Assembly: GCF_900113055.1 (NCBI RefSeq)
Contig: NZ_FONZ01000003.1
Coordinates: forward strand, 62,001 to 126,000
Reading direction: 5' to 3'
DNA from: Flavimobilis marinus
GTDB taxonomy: Bacteria; Actinomycetota; Actinomycetes; Actinomycetales; Cellulomonadaceae
DNA length: 64,000 bases
Shown piece after piece: positions 32,401 to 41,202 of the stretch; position 1 is the stretch's first letter; each line of letters opens with the position of its first letter. The translations under genes and the position numbers were made by a program. Under the pieces are notes generated by a model. That model had not been told where the DNA came from. It did not search any database and saw nothing but the letters and a program-made list of their open reading frames with translations.

Positions 32401-33873
32401 TCAGAGCAGCAGCTCCTTGATCGGCTCGAGAGCGAAGTACGCGACGAACAGCACGGCCGCCAGCCACATCAGCGGGTGGATCCCCTTCACCTTGCCCATG
32501 GCCAGCTTGATGACGACGAACGCGATGAAGCCCGCACCGATGCCGGCGGTGATCGAGTACGTGAACGGCATCAGCACCATGGTGAGGAACGCCGGGATCG
32601 CGATCTCGTAGTTCTTCCAGTCGATCCCCGAGACCTGCATGACCATGAGGAAACCGACGACGACGAGCGCGGGCGCTGCGGCCTCGGACGGGACCATGTC
32701 GACCAACGGCGACAGGAACGTCGCGAGCAGGAACGCGACGCCGGTGACGACGGACGCGAGGCCCGTGCGGGCGCCGTCGCCGACGCCGGAGGCCGACTCG
32801 ATGAACGCCGTGTTCGACGACGTGGAGCCCGCGCCACCGGCGACGGCGGCGAGCGAGTCGACGATCAGGATCTGCTTGGAGCGCGGCGGGTTGCCCTCGT
32901 CGTCGAGCAGGTCGGCCTCGGCTCCGACGGCGACCATCGTGCCCATCGTGTCGAAGAAGTCCGCGAGGAGGATCGAGAACACCAGCAGCACGACGGCGAC
33001 GAAGCCGATCTTGCCGAACGCGCCGAACAGCGAGAACTGGCCGAGGAGCGAGAAGTCGGGCGCGGCGACCAGGGAGTCGGGCACCTCGGGCGAGTTCAGC
33101 ATCCAGCCGCGCGGGTTCTCGCCGGTGACCGAGTCGAACTTGCCGATCTTGCCGATCGCCTCCACGACCACCGCGACCACGGTCGTGGCGATGATCGCGA
33201 CGAGCAGCCCTCCGCGGACCTTGCGGACCATGAGGATCACTGCGAGCACGAGGCCGAACACGAACACCAGGGACGGCCAGCCAGCGAGCGAGCCGCCGAT
33301 CCCGAGCTCGATGACGGTCCCCGCTCCGGGACGGACGAACCCGGCGTCGACGAACCCGATCAGCGCGATGAACAGGCCGATGCCCACGGAGATCGCGACC
33401 TTGAGCTCGCGCGGGACGGCTCGGAAGACGGCCTCGCGGAACCCGGTCAGGACCAGGACGAGGATGACGAGGCCCTCGAGCACCACGATGCCCATCGCGT
33501 CCGCCCACGTCATGCCCGGCAGCGAGGCAATCGCATAGGCGACGACGGCGTTCAGGCCGAGCCCGGCCGCGAGCGCGATCGGGAAGTTCGCGATCGTTCC
33601 CATGAGGATGGAGAGCACGCCCGCGACGAGCGCGGTAGCTGCGGCGATCGTGCCGAGGTTCTCGCCCTGGCCGGAGCCACCGCCGAGGTACTGGCCGGTG
33701 CCGTCCTGCACGAACCCGAGGATCAGCGGGTTGAGGACGATGATGTAGCTCATGGTGAAGAAGGTCACCAGGCCACCGCGGATCTCGGTGCCGACGGTCG
33801 AGCCGCGCTGGGAGATCTTGAAGAACCGGTCGAGGGCGCCGCGCGGCCCCGACTGTGTTGCCGTAGAGGTCAT
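32401..33873 (-). CDS. NCS2-family purine permease, AzgA type
   Basis: The 490-residue membrane protein opens with LDRFFKISQRGSTVGTEIRGGLVTFFTMSYIIVLNP, the signature of the AzgA-like branch (adenine, guanine or hypoxanthine uptake). AAGLGLNAVVAY and the SSNTAFIESASGVGDGARTGLASVVTG block are substrate-pathway motifs of this family. Twelve or more hydrophobic segments follow. It is a proton symporter that salvages nucleobases. The ATG at 33873 has only a weak ribosome site (GAGCG). It is unrelated to its polysaccharide neighbours. Confidence 0.92.
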   Translation of the reverse strand: MTSTATQSGPRGALDRFFKISQRGSTVGTEIRGGLVTFFTMSYIIVLNPLILGFVQDGTGQYLGGGSGQGENLGTIAAATALVAGVLSILMGTIANFPIALAAGLGLNAVVAYAIASLPGMTWADAMGIVVLEGLVILVLVLTGFREAVFRAVPRELKVAISVGIGLFIALIGFVDAGFVRPGAGTVIELGIGGSLAGWPSLVFVFGLVLAVILMVRKVRGGLLVAIIATTVVAVVVEAIGKIGKFDSVTGENPRGWMLNSPEVPDSLVAAPDFSLLGQFSLFGAFGKIGFVAVVLLVFSILLADFFDTMGTMVAVGAEADLLDDEGNPPRSKQILIVDSLAAVAGGAGSTSSNTAFIESASGVGDGARTGLASVVTGVAFLLATFLSPLVDMVPSEAAAPALVVVGFLMVMQVSGIDWKNYEIAIPAFLTMVLMPFTYSITAGIGAGFIAFVVIKLAMGKVKGIHPLMWLAAVLFVAYFALEPIKELLL

Positions 33874-33941
33874 GGACGCTCATGGTGCCACGCCCTGCCC
33901 GAGCCTGACGCGCTGCCCACGCAGCGGACGCCGCCGTCGGC

Positions 33942-33956
33942 TAACATCACGAGGTG
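33942..33956 (+). promoter_or_regulatory. TAACAT -10 box six bases before a GTG: leaderless start
   Basis: TAACAT (33942-33947) is followed by CACGAG and the GTG at 33954. Confidence 0.55.
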
Positions 33957-35372
33957 TCAGACGCGACCGTTCCCGCCGACGCTAGGCCCGCCGGAAGCGG
34001 CCCCTGGCGCCGCCGCCGGCGCACCTTGGCGACATGGTCCGACAATGGCGTGTGGACCATCGCGATCGGCGTGGTCACCTACGCGATCTCCTATCCTCGC
34101 GCGCTCAGCATGTCGACGATGGAGCCGTTCCTCAAGCTTGCGCTGGCGACGCTCGCCATCGCGGGCGTGCTTTCGCTCGCACTCCGCCGTCGTGTGATCC
34201 GCCCGGCGTTCCTGCGACAGGGCAGCCTCGGGCACGGCGTTCCGTGGACGGCCGTGGCATTTCTCACCTTCGCGGCGAACTCGGTGCTGTGGACCGACCA
34301 GCGCAGGGTGACAGCCACCGCTGTGATCTTCTATACGGCGATCGCCGTGCTCGCCTACCTCGTCGCGAGCGCTGCGCCGGCTCGGGTCCTGGTGCGCGGG
34401 ATCGGTCTCGGGGCCGCGCTGGTCGTCGGCACGTCCTACCTGGCCGTAGGTCGCGGCACCTGGCAGACCTCGCGCGAGCTCGGCTGGGCAGAGGACACGA
34501 GGACGGTATTCCAGGGCCTTTACGGTCACTGGAACATCCTCGCGTTCACCATCTGCCTGCTGATCCCTGCCGTGCTGACCTACCGTCCGCAGACGCTCCT
34601 CGGCCGCGTACTCCAACTTCCCCTCGCAGTCGGGGCGATCGCCTTCACCGTCCCCGTCGGGTCGGCGACGGGGATGATCGCCGCTGCTGCCAGCTTCGGC
34701 GCCGCCATCGCCGTGGCTGCGGTCGGCTGGCTCGTGCGCACACACCGGCGTCCACGCACGGGGCGTCGCTGGCTCCGGCTTCTGATCACCTACGTCGGCG
34801 TCGTCGTGGCCACGACGCTCGCCACCGTCGCTGGTTACCTGGCGGTCACCCGCGTGCCCGCGATGCTCGACAAGGACGTGGAGACCCTCACCGAGCGGGT
34901 CCCGATGTGGCGGGTCATCAACGAGGTGTGGCGTGACGATCACACGTGGCACGGGTTCGGACTCGGCAACGTGTGGCCGTATCACTGGTTCCACACCGGC
35001 GGTGGCGACGCGCTCCAGACGATCAAGGATCGCTTCCCTCTTCCGGTCGGCCACGGCCACAACGGGTTCCTGGACCTCGCCATCCAGCTGGGCATCGTCG
35101 GAGCTTTCCTCTACCTCGTGATCCTCGTGCGCGCCGCGCTGCTCGCGCTTCACCAGCTCCTTGCCGGCGGCAGCCAGACGAGCTCCTGGGTCCTCGTCAC
35201 GATCGCAACCATCACCGTCCTGTCGGTGACCGAGCCGATCTGGATGACGCCGCTGGGCTGGTTCCTGGCGGTCGCCGCTGCCACCGCTGCGGAGCGGGAG
35301 CACGTCCGCCGTGGGCGACCAGGGCCGGCGCACCAACGTCGGCGCGAACCCGTCATCGCCTCAGCCGACTAG
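33954..35372 (+). CDS. O-antigen ligase/polymerase-like membrane protein
   Basis: The 472-residue protein has about eleven membrane segments. A large external loop (about 300-370) ends with GHGHNGFLDLAIQLGIVG, the hallmark of the Wzy_C/WaaL family, preceded by ERVPMWRVINEVW and GFGLGN, where the conserved Arg and Gly residues of this family lie. In Gram-positive bacteria such proteins polymerise repeat units or ligate polymer at the outer membrane face. It starts at a GTG with a -10 box six bases upstream. It converges with the LCP gene 28 bases away. No flippase accompanies it here. Confidence 0.87.
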   Translation: MSDATVPADARPAGSGPWRRRRRTLATWSDNGVWTIAIGVVTYAISYPRALSMSTMEPFLKLALATLAIAGVLSLALRRRVIRPAFLRQGSLGHGVPWTAVAFLTFAANSVLWTDQRRVTATAVIFYTAIAVLAYLVASAAPARVLVRGIGLGAALVVGTSYLAVGRGTWQTSRELGWAEDTRTVFQGLYGHWNILAFTICLLIPAVLTYRPQTLLGRVLQLPLAVGAIAFTVPVGSATGMIAAAASFGAAIAVAAVGWLVRTHRRPRTGRRWLRLLITYVGVVVATTLATVAGYLAVTRVPAMLDKDVETLTERVPMWRVINEVWRDDHTWHGFGLGNVWPYHWFHTGGGDALQTIKDRFPLPVGHGHNGFLDLAIQLGIVGAFLYLVILVRAALLALHQLLAGGSQTSSWVLVTIATITVLSVTEPIWMTPLGWFLAVAAATAAEREHVRRGRPGPAHQRRREPVIASAD

Positions 35373-35400
35373 CGACCTCACTCCCGGTACGCGCCGCCCG

Positions 35401-36477
35401 TCACCGCACCTCGTCCTGCAGGAAGTCGAGCTTCGTCAGGTTCTTCTTGAGGTACTTGGTGACGCGGTCGGTCGCGAACGCCTTGGCGAGGGGCTCGAGC
35501 CGCTCGTGGTCGACCACGACGATCGACTGCTTGCCGTCGGGGCTCCACCCGGTCCCGAGCGTCGGGATGGTCACGAACTCCATGTCCGGGGACGTCAGGT
35601 GGCTCGTACCGCGGGCTAGCAGGGTCATCTTGTCGCGGTCGAGGGCGTCGTCCACCGCGATCGACTCACCGAGGGCGTCCATCATCTCCGCACGCCGGAT
35701 CGGGTTGGTGAACGCGCCCATCTTGGACGCCTTCTTCACCACGGCGCGCAGCCAGTTCTGCTGGCGCTTGATGCGGTCGAAGTCGCCGCCCTCGAGGCCG
35801 TACCGCTGGCGCGTGTACGCCAAGGCCTCCTCGCCGTCCATCAGGTGCGTCCCGGCCGTGAAGAGAAGCTCTCCCTTCTGGTACGTGTCCTCGGGCACCT
35901 CGATCTCGACGCCGCCGAGCGCATTGGTGAGCGAGGTGAACGACTCGAAGTCGGCCACGGCGAAGTGGTCGATGCGGATGCCGGTCAGGTCTTCGACCGT
36001 CTCGATCATGAGCGTCGGTCCGCCGAGCGAGTACGCGGCGTTGATCTTCGCCTCGCCGTGCCCCGGGATCTCCACCCACGAGTCGCGCGGGATCGACATC
36101 ACGTAGGCGTTCTGCCGGTTGGCGTTGAGGTGGGCGATCATGATCGCGTCCGTGCGCTGGGCGCCCTGCTCCCAGCTGCCCGGGTCCCCGGCGGAGATCC
36201 GGCTGTCCGAGCCGAGGATCAGGATGTTGACGGCGGTGGTGCCTTCCTCGTCCTCGGGCGCGGGCGCCGGCTCCGGGCGCTTGGCCGGGTCGAGCGCCTC
36301 GAACGGGTCCCCGAACCGCTCGATCTGCCGGTCCGCCCACACGCCCATGGCGTAGATGCCCGCGACCGCGAGCCCGCCCAGCGCGAGCAGGGACACGACC
36401 GCGATGATCAGCGCCCGCCGCCACCCGTGCGGCTTGGCGGGACGGGTGCGTGCGCGGCGAGGCTGGGCGGAGGTCAC
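35401..36477 (-). CDS. LytR-CpsA-Psr (LCP) family wall polymer ligase
   Basis: The 358-residue protein has a basic N-terminus, a single membrane anchor (about 20-45) and an external LCP domain (about 80-330). NILILGSDSRISAG, QRTDAIMIAHLNANRQNAYVMSIPRDSWVEIPGHGEAKINAAYSLGG, GGVEIEVPEDTY and LAYTRQRYGLEGGDFDRIKRQQ contain the Asp and Arg residues that bind the polyprenyl-pyrophosphate head group. LCP enzymes attach teichoic acids or capsule to peptidoglycan, which fits the polymer genes to the left. The GTG at 36477 with TACGAT six bases upstream was chosen over the open frame to 36681. Confidence 0.94.
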   Translation of the reverse strand: MTSAQPRRARTRPAKPHGWRRALIIAVVSLLALGGLAVAGIYAMGVWADRQIERFGDPFEALDPAKRPEPAPAPEDEEGTTAVNILILGSDSRISAGDPGSWEQGAQRTDAIMIAHLNANRQNAYVMSIPRDSWVEIPGHGEAKINAAYSLGGPTLMIETVEDLTGIRIDHFAVADFESFTSLTNALGGVEIEVPEDTYQKGELLFTAGTHLMDGEEALAYTRQRYGLEGGDFDRIKRQQNWLRAVVKKASKMGAFTNPIRRAEMMDALGESIAVDDALDRDKMTLLARGTSHLTSPDMEFVTIPTLGTGWSPDGKQSIVVVDHERLEPLAKAFATDRVTKYLKKNLTKLDFLQDEVR

Positions 36478-36489
36478 CGCCAGATCGTA
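36477..36489 (-). promoter_or_regulatory. TACGAT -10 box before the LCP gene: leaderless start
   Basis: On the minus strand TACGAT (36489-36484), six bases and the GTG at 36477. The arrangement and hexamer match those at 20957-20969. Confidence 0.6.
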
Positions 36490-36593
36490 CGGCGCGCACG
36501 GGACGCGCTGGGGCCTCGCCACAGGACGACCACGACATCTCCACGCAGGCGCGGAGGCCACCGACCGCAGGCACGTGCCCTGGCCCTCGAGCC

Positions 36594-37079
36594 CTACAGG
36601 ACGATGACCGACATCGTCCCCTCGCCGTACCCGGCGACGGTCACCTCGAGGTCGAGGCGCGCCACGTACGCGGTGACCCACGGGGCCACGTCGCCGGGCA
36701 GCGCGGCGCCGGGCTCGTGGACCTTGGTGAGCTTGAGGTGGGGGGCGCCGTCGTGGTTGAACAGCGCGGCCATCACGTTGAGGATCTCGCTGACGTTCTC
36801 GAACTGAGGGATGCTCAGCTCGAGCGCCTCGATGGACTCGGAGACGCCGCGCGGGGGCAGCAGGGCGATCGCGCTGCCCATGCCGGCCGCGAGCGGCAGG
36901 TCCACGGTGATCAGCGCGGCGAGCTTCATCTCGTCGCTCACGTACTCGGCGACCACGGCGCCGCCCTCGGCGGCCGGGTTGACCATGGGCCCGCCGGTGA
37001 GCATCTCGAACTCGCGTCCGACGAGGCCCTCGAGCAGCTCGCGGACCTCCTGCGCGGAGGGAAGTGGTGTCGTCGTCAT
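36594..37079 (-). CDS. CheX-like chemotaxis phosphatase domain protein (first copy)
   Basis: The 161-residue cytoplasmic protein matches the CheC/CheX fold. The helix FENVSEILNVMAALFN carries the E-x2-N phosphatase pair (Glu and Asn in EILN). The second half repeats the alpha/beta pattern and ends EVTVAGYGEGTMSVIVL. Family members remove the phosphate from CheY. It follows a cheY gene by only four bases and is the last gene of the cheB operon, so it probably acts on that CheY. The residue four before the Glu is Glu, not the usual Asp or Ser. Confidence 0.82.
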   Translation of the reverse strand: MTTTPLPSAQEVRELLEGLVGREFEMLTGGPMVNPAAEGGAVVAEYVSDEMKLAALITVDLPLAAGMGSAIALLPPRGVSESIEALELSIPQFENVSEILNVMAALFNHDGAPHLKLTKVHEPGAALPGDVAPWVTAYVARLDLEVTVAGYGEGTMSVIVL

Positions 37080-37083
37080 GTTC

Positions 37084-37449
37084 CTAAGCCAAGAGGGGGT
37101 CGATGGCCTCGCGGAAGGCCTCAGGGGTGAAGGGCTTCGCGACGAGGAACAGCGCGCCGGCCGCTTCGGCCTGCTCGCGCATCTCGGTCGAGCCCTCGGA
37201 CGTCACGAACCCCAGCGGGGTGTCGTTGCCCTGCGCGCGCAAGGAGCGCAGGAGGTCGATGCCGGTCATGTTCGGCATGTTCCAGTCGGACAGGATGAGG
37301 TCCGGCTGCTGGGCGAGGGTCATGTCGAGGGCCTCCTGGCCGTCGGTCGCCTCGATGATCTCCCAGTCGTCGTACCCGGCCTGGCGCAGGGTGCGGATGA
37401 CGATCTGCCGCATCACGCGGCTGTCGTCGGCAATCAGTACAAAGAGCAC
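37084..37449 (-). CDS. cheY: single-domain response regulator, CheY type (first copy)
   Basis: The 121-residue receiver has the acidic pair in LIADDSRVMRQ, the phospho-acceptor Asp in LILSDWNMPNMTG, the Thr in FVTSEG and the Lys in VAKPFTPEAF. No output domain is present, so it acts by protein contact, either on the flagellar switch or as a phosphate sink. It starts at a GTG. It is paired with a CheX-like gene on each side. Its numbering follows map order; which copy binds FliM cannot be told. Confidence 0.95.
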   Translation of the reverse strand: MLFVLIADDSRVMRQIVIRTLRQAGYDDWEIIEATDGQEALDMTLAQQPDLILSDWNMPNMTGIDLLRSLRAQGNDTPLGFVTSEGSTEMREQAEAAGALFLVAKPFTPEAFREAIDPLLA

Positions 37450-37465
37450 GTCGGTCCCTTCCCGG

Positions 37466-37933
37466 TCAGGAGATCGTCCACAGACAGATGGTCAGCGCCG
37501 CGTCCCGCCAAGCGAGCCCGACCTGCGCGATGAGCTCGTCACCCATCGTAGGCGCGGTGGCCACGGTCGGGAGGCTGAGCACGGCGTGCTCAGGCAGCAG
37601 CGACTTGAGGTTGCCGCCCACGACGTTCGCGATCTCGCCGAACGCGTCGACGAGGTCGTCCTCGGTGACCTCCTCGCCCGGCGTCATGCGCAGCAGCGCA
37701 CGCACGACGGCGTAGGCGTCCTCGCGGGGCGCCCGCACCGAGGTACGGATACCGAACGGCGAGTCGGCGCGGGTCATGTCGACCCAGGCGACGACGACGT
37801 CGTCCACCGGACCGAGCGGCTCGGCCTCCATGAGGAGCACCTCGCCGTCGTCGATCAGGGCGGCGAACACCTCCTGAGCGACGGCGAGGATCTGCTCCGT
37901 GTCCGCGACCGTGGCGGTGTCGAGCGGGCTCAC
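37466..37933 (-). CDS. CheX/CheC-like chemotaxis phosphatase (second copy)
   Basis: The 155-residue protein contains DAFGEIANVVGGNLKSLLP, a full D-x3-E-x2-N motif with the trailing Pro, which is the active-site signature of the CheC/CheX/FliY phosphatases. The N-terminal half is an alpha/beta unit with no extra domain. It starts at a GTG that overlaps the stop of the preceding cheY by four bases (GTGA), so the two are made together and probably work together. Confidence 0.85.
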   Translation of the reverse strand: MSPLDTATVADTEQILAVAQEVFAALIDDGEVLLMEAEPLGPVDDVVVAWVDMTRADSPFGIRTSVRAPREDAYAVVRALLRMTPGEEVTEDDLVDAFGEIANVVGGNLKSLLPEHAVLSLPTVATAPTMGDELIAQVGLAWRDAALTICLWTIS

Positions 37934-38328
37934 AGGGCCTCCTCCTGCACGGGGAGCAGCCCGAGCAGCTCCAGCTTGTCCTTGAGCGCGTCCGGGGTGA
38001 ACGGCTTGATCAGGTACTCGTGCGCACCGGCGGCCAGCGCGCGGACGATCTGCCCGTGCTCGGACTCGGTCGTGACCATCATGAGCGTCACGCCGCGCCA
38101 GGTGCGCTGCTCGCGCACCTTCGTGACGAACGTGAGGCCGTCCATGACGGGCATGTTCCAGTCGATGCAGCACAGGTCGAACAGCTCGCCGTCGGCCGCG
38201 GCGGCGGCCATGGCATCGAGGGCCTCCTGGCCGTCGCCGGCCTCGACGATGTCGTACCCCACGCCGCGAAGGATGCCGGCGATGATCCGCCGCATCGTCC
38301 TCGAGTCGTCGATGACCAGGGCTCTCAT
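37930..38328 (-). CDS. cheY: single-domain response regulator, CheY type (second copy)
   Basis: The 132-residue receiver has LVIDDSRTMRRI, the phospho-acceptor in CCIDWNMPVMDG, VTTESEHG with the Thr, and LIKPFTPDALKDKL with the Lys. Its ATG overlaps the cheR stop by four bases. IDDSRTMRR with WNMP is the pattern of bona fide chemotaxis CheY, which makes it the better candidate for motor binding of the two copies. Confidence 0.95.
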   Translation of the reverse strand: MRALVIDDSRTMRRIIAGILRGVGYDIVEAGDGQEALDAMAAAAADGELFDLCCIDWNMPVMDGLTFVTKVREQRTWRGVTLMMVTTESEHGQIVRALAAGAHEYLIKPFTPDALKDKLELLGLLPVQEEAL

Positions 38329-39149
38329 GTCGTCCTCCCGGACTGCAGCTGGTAGACGGCGCTCCGGCCGACGGGGACGCGGGCCCATCCCGCGTCCACA
38401 CCCACGGTGGTCTCGGCGGCGCCGAGGACCAGGAAGCCCCCGGGCCGCACGACGGACCGGAGCTTGCGCAGGATCTCCTGCTTGACGGGCATCTCGAAGT
38501 AGATCAGCACGTTGCGGATGAACACGATGTCGAAAGGCCCAGGCATGGGCGCGTCCATCAGGTTGTGCTTGTGGAACGACACCCGCGAGCGCAGGTCGTC
38601 GCTGATCGCCCACTGGGTCCCGCGGCGCGTGAAGTGCTGCACCAGGTGCTTGGCGGCGAGGCCGCGGTTGACCTCGAGCTGCGTGAACAGCCCCGAGCGC
38701 GCGCGGTCGAGCACCTCGTTGGACAGGTCCGTCGCGGTGATGTCGAACCGGGGCCCCTGCGGGAACTCCTCGGCGAGGGTCATCGCGATCGAGTACGGCT
38801 CCTGGCCGGTCGAGCACGCCGCGGACCAGATGCGCAGGCTCGGCACGAACTTCCGCTCCGCGAGCAGCGTCGGCACGATGTGCTGCGTGAGCGCCTCGAA
38901 GGGCTGGATGTCCCGGAACCAGGACGTCTCGTTGGTCGTCATGGCCTCGACGATCATCTCGACCTCGAGGGTCGGGGCCACGCCCCGACGCAGGCCGACG
39001 ACGTACTCGTCGACGCTCTTGCCCACCCGTCGGGCGAGCGGCAGCAGCCGGGACTCGACGAGGTACTCCTTGCCGGGCGCGAGGCTGATCGCGCTGCGGC
39101 GGCGGACGAGGTCCGCGACGTAGGAGAAGTTCTCGGCTGTCAGTGTCAT
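38325..39149 (-). CDS. cheR: chemoreceptor glutamate methyltransferase CheR
   Basis: The 274-residue protein has an N-terminal all-alpha CheR domain (about 1-75, with RRRSAISLAPGKEYLVESRL) and a C-terminal SAM domain. NETSWFRDIQPFEAL and WSAACSTGQEPYSIAMTLAEE form the SAM-binding site, ITATDLSNEVLDRA follows, and FIRNVLIYFE is the conserved late motif. It methylates receptor glutamates for adaptation. It overlaps cheB and cheY by four bases each. The receptors here lack a C-terminal tether pentapeptide, so CheR probably docks without one. Confidence 0.97.
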   Translation of the reverse strand: MTLTAENFSYVADLVRRRSAISLAPGKEYLVESRLLPLARRVGKSVDEYVVGLRRGVAPTLEVEMIVEAMTTNETSWFRDIQPFEALTQHIVPTLLAERKFVPSLRIWSAACSTGQEPYSIAMTLAEEFPQGPRFDITATDLSNEVLDRARSGLFTQLEVNRGLAAKHLVQHFTRRGTQWAISDDLRSRVSFHKHNLMDAPMPGPFDIVFIRNVLIYFEMPVKQEILRKLRSVVRPGGFLVLGAAETTVGVDAGWARVPVGRSAVYQLQSGRTT

Positions 39150-40285
39150 GACCTTCCCCCCGTTCGGTAGTAGTCGGTGCGGGCCACGCGGCCTGCGATG
39201 GAGCTGGCGACCTCGGCGAGGGGCAGCGTCTTGTGGGCGAGGCCCGCGCCGACGACGGCGCCGGGCATGCCCCAGACCACCGAGGTCTGCTCGTCCTGGG
39301 CGATCACGGTGCCGCCGGCGGTCACGACCTGGCCGGCGCCGGTGCGACCGTCCGAGCCCATGCCGGTCAGCACGACGGCGAGCAGCTCGCCGCCGTAGTG
39401 CGCGACGGCCGACCGGAACATCACGTCCACCGACGGGCGGCAGAAGTTCACCGGGTCACCGTGGGTGATCGCGATCGTGGGGGCGCCGGGGCGGCCGGCG
39501 ATCTCCATGTGGGTGTCCCCCGGCGCGATGTACACCGTGCCGGGCACGACCCGCTGGCCGTGCTCGGCCTCGACCACCGTGGAAGGCCCGAGCCGGTCGA
39601 GCCGGTGGGCGAGCTGCGCGGTGAACAGCGGCGGCATGTGCTGGGTGATCAGCACGGGCACGGGCAGCGGCGAGGTGAGGCCGCGCAGCACGTGGGAGAG
39701 AGCCTCGGGCCCACCGGTCGAGGAGCCGACGACGACGGCCCGCACCGGGTGGGTGGGCGCCACCGGGGCGGGACCCGAGGGAGCCTTGTGCCCGACGCCG
39801 GGGCGCAGCGACGTCGTCGGCGCCCCCGGGCGGGACGGGGCGAAGGCCGGGGCTGCTGCGGCGGCCCGGCGCACAGGTCCGCGGCCCGCGAGCGCGAGGA
39901 GCTTGGGGCCGAGCTGCTCGCCGACCTGCGCGAGGGCGGCCTGGACCGAGCCGACGTTCGCGGGCTTGGTGACGTAGTCGGTGGCGCCGGCGGCGAGGGC
40001 GTCGAGCGTCGCGGTCGCGCCGCGGGCCGTCAGCGTGGAGAACATGATGATCGGGACGCGCACGCCGCGCTTGCGCAGCGCGCGGACGGCCTCGACGCCG
40101 TTCATCTCCGGCATCTCGATGTCCATCGTGATGGCGTCGGGCTTGAGCTGGTCGTACTTCGTCAGGGCGATCGCGCCGTTGGCGGCGGTGCCGACGATCT
40201 CGATCTCGGGGTTGGCCTCGAGCGCCTGCACGACGAGCCGGCGGATGACGACCGAGTCGTCGACCACGAGTACACGCACGCCCAT
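39146..40285 (-). CDS. cheB: receptor methylesterase/deamidase CheB
   Basis: The 379-residue protein joins a receiver domain (about 1-125: VLVVDDSVVIRRL, the phospho-Asp in ITMDIEMPEMNG, YVTKPANVG) through a linker to a methylesterase domain (about 190-379). The catalytic Ser lies in VVVGSSTGGPEAL, the His in ITQHMPPLFTAQLAHRLD and the Asp in LTGMGSDGRTGA. The ATG at 40285 has GGGGAGG 6 bases upstream. It heads the operon cheB-cheR-cheY-cheX-cheY-cheX. A possible motility-sigma promoter lies at 40345-40371. Confidence 0.97.
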   Translation of the reverse strand: MGVRVLVVDDSVVIRRLVVQALEANPEIEIVGTAANGAIALTKYDQLKPDAITMDIEMPEMNGVEAVRALRKRGVRVPIIMFSTLTARGATATLDALAAGATDYVTKPANVGSVQAALAQVGEQLGPKLLALAGRGPVRRAAAAAPAFAPSRPGAPTTSLRPGVGHKAPSGPAPVAPTHPVRAVVVGSSTGGPEALSHVLRGLTSPLPVPVLITQHMPPLFTAQLAHRLDRLGPSTVVEAEHGQRVVPGTVYIAPGDTHMEIAGRPGAPTIAITHGDPVNFCRPSVDVMFRSAVAHYGGELLAVVLTGMGSDGRTGAGQVVTAGGTVIAQDEQTSVVWGMPGAVVGAGLAHKTLPLAEVASSIAGRVARTDYYRTGGRS

Positions 40286-40309
40286 GGGCACCTCCCCTCC
40301 GAAGGACAC

Positions 40310-40340
40310 AGCCGAGGGGCCGCCGTCCGGCCCCTCGGCT
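40310..40340 (-). terminator. 11-bp hairpin closing the sialic acid operon
   Basis: The arms agccgaggggc (40310-40320) and gcccctcggct (40330-40340) are perfectly complementary. The hairpin lies 80 bases past the nagB stop and 25 bases before the cheB start. It would lie within the cheB leader if that is transcribed from 40345-40371. Confidence 0.75.
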
Positions 40341-40344
40341 CTAT

Positions 40345-40371
40345 CTATCGGCCCCGCTCAGCGACATGTGA
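40345..40371 (-). promoter_or_regulatory. possible FliA/WhiG-type promoter of the cheB operon
   Basis: On the minus strand TCAC (40371-40368), 15 bases and GCCGATAG (40352-40345) match the motility-sigma -10 consensus GCCGATAA at seven of eight positions; the -35 match is weak. It lies 60 bases before cheB. Confidence 0.4.
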
Positions 40372-40419
40372 GCGCTGTATCCGCCCGACCGCACCCGGGC
40401 TCTGGGGCACTCGGTCGGG

Positions 40420-41202
40420 CTAGGGGATCTGCCAGGCCGGCTTGTTGGCGTAGACCGTGCGGAAGTAGTCGCCCAGCTGCAGGCGGCTCGCGGCGGCGTC
40501 GTCGACCAGGACCGTGGCGTGCGGGTGGTGCTGCATGATCGTCGCCGGCCACAGGGCGCTCACCGGCCCCTCGACCAGCTGGTGCACGGCCTCGGCCTTC
40601 CCGGTGCCCGTCGCGATCAGCACCAGGTGCCGGGCGCTCATGATCGTGCCGAGCCCCTGGGTGAGGCAGTGCCGCGGCACGGCCTCGAGGTCGCCGTCGA
40701 AGAACCGCGCGTTGTCCGCCCGCGTCTGGTCCGTGAGGGTCTTGATGCGCGTCCGGGACGCGAGCGAGGACCCCGGCTCGTTGAAGGCGATGTGCCCGTC
40801 GGTGCCGATGCCGAGGATCTGCAGCTCCACTCCCCCGGCTGCGGCGATGGCCTCCTCGTACGCGGCGCACGCCGCCCGGAGGTCGTCCGCGGCGCCGTCG
40901 GGCCCCTGGACGGCGCCGGGCGCGAAGTCGACGCGGGAGACCAGCTCGCGGTCGATCACGGACCGGTAGCTCTCGGGGTGGTCCGCCGGCAGGCCGACGT
41001 ACTCGTCGAGCGTGAAGCCGCGCGCACGGGCGAAGGACAGGCCGCGGTCGGCATGCCGGCGCGCGAGCTCGTCGTAGATCGGCAGCGGGCTCGACCCGGT
41101 CGCGAGGCCGAGCACCGGCGTCGGCCGCTCCTGCAGCACGCGCTCGATCGCGTTCGCGGCCAGCTGTGCCAGCACCTCGACGGGCTGGATCACGACCTCC
41201 AT
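40420..41202 (-). CDS. nagB: glucosamine-6-phosphate deaminase
   Basis: The 260-residue cytoplasmic enzyme has VLGLATGSSPLPIYDEL, FTLDEYVGLPADHPESYR with the catalytic Asp, ILGIGTDGHIAFNEPGSS with Asp and His of the active site, and IMQHHPHATVLVDDAAASRL near the end. It converts glucosamine-6-phosphate to fructose-6-phosphate and ammonia, the final step of sialic acid and GlcNAc use. Its ATG shares one base with the nanE stop (TGATG). It is the last gene of the operon. Confidence 0.96.
   Translation of the reverse strand: MEVVIQPVEVLAQLAANAIERVLQERPTPVLGLATGSSPLPIYDELARRHADRGLSFARARGFTLDEYVGLPADHPESYRSVIDRELVSRVDFAPGAVQGPDGAADDLRAACAAYEEAIAAAGGVELQILGIGTDGHIAFNEPGSSLASRTRIKTLTDQTRADNARFFDGDLEAVPRHCLTQGLGTIMSARHLVLIATGTGKAEAVHQLVEGPVSALWPATIMQHHPHATVLVDDAAASRLQLGDYFRTVYANKPAWQIP

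Noticed and set aside
36478-36681. Longer start for the LCP gene
   Set aside because: The extension has no ribosome site or conserved sequence, while a -10 box lies six bases before the GTG at 36477.
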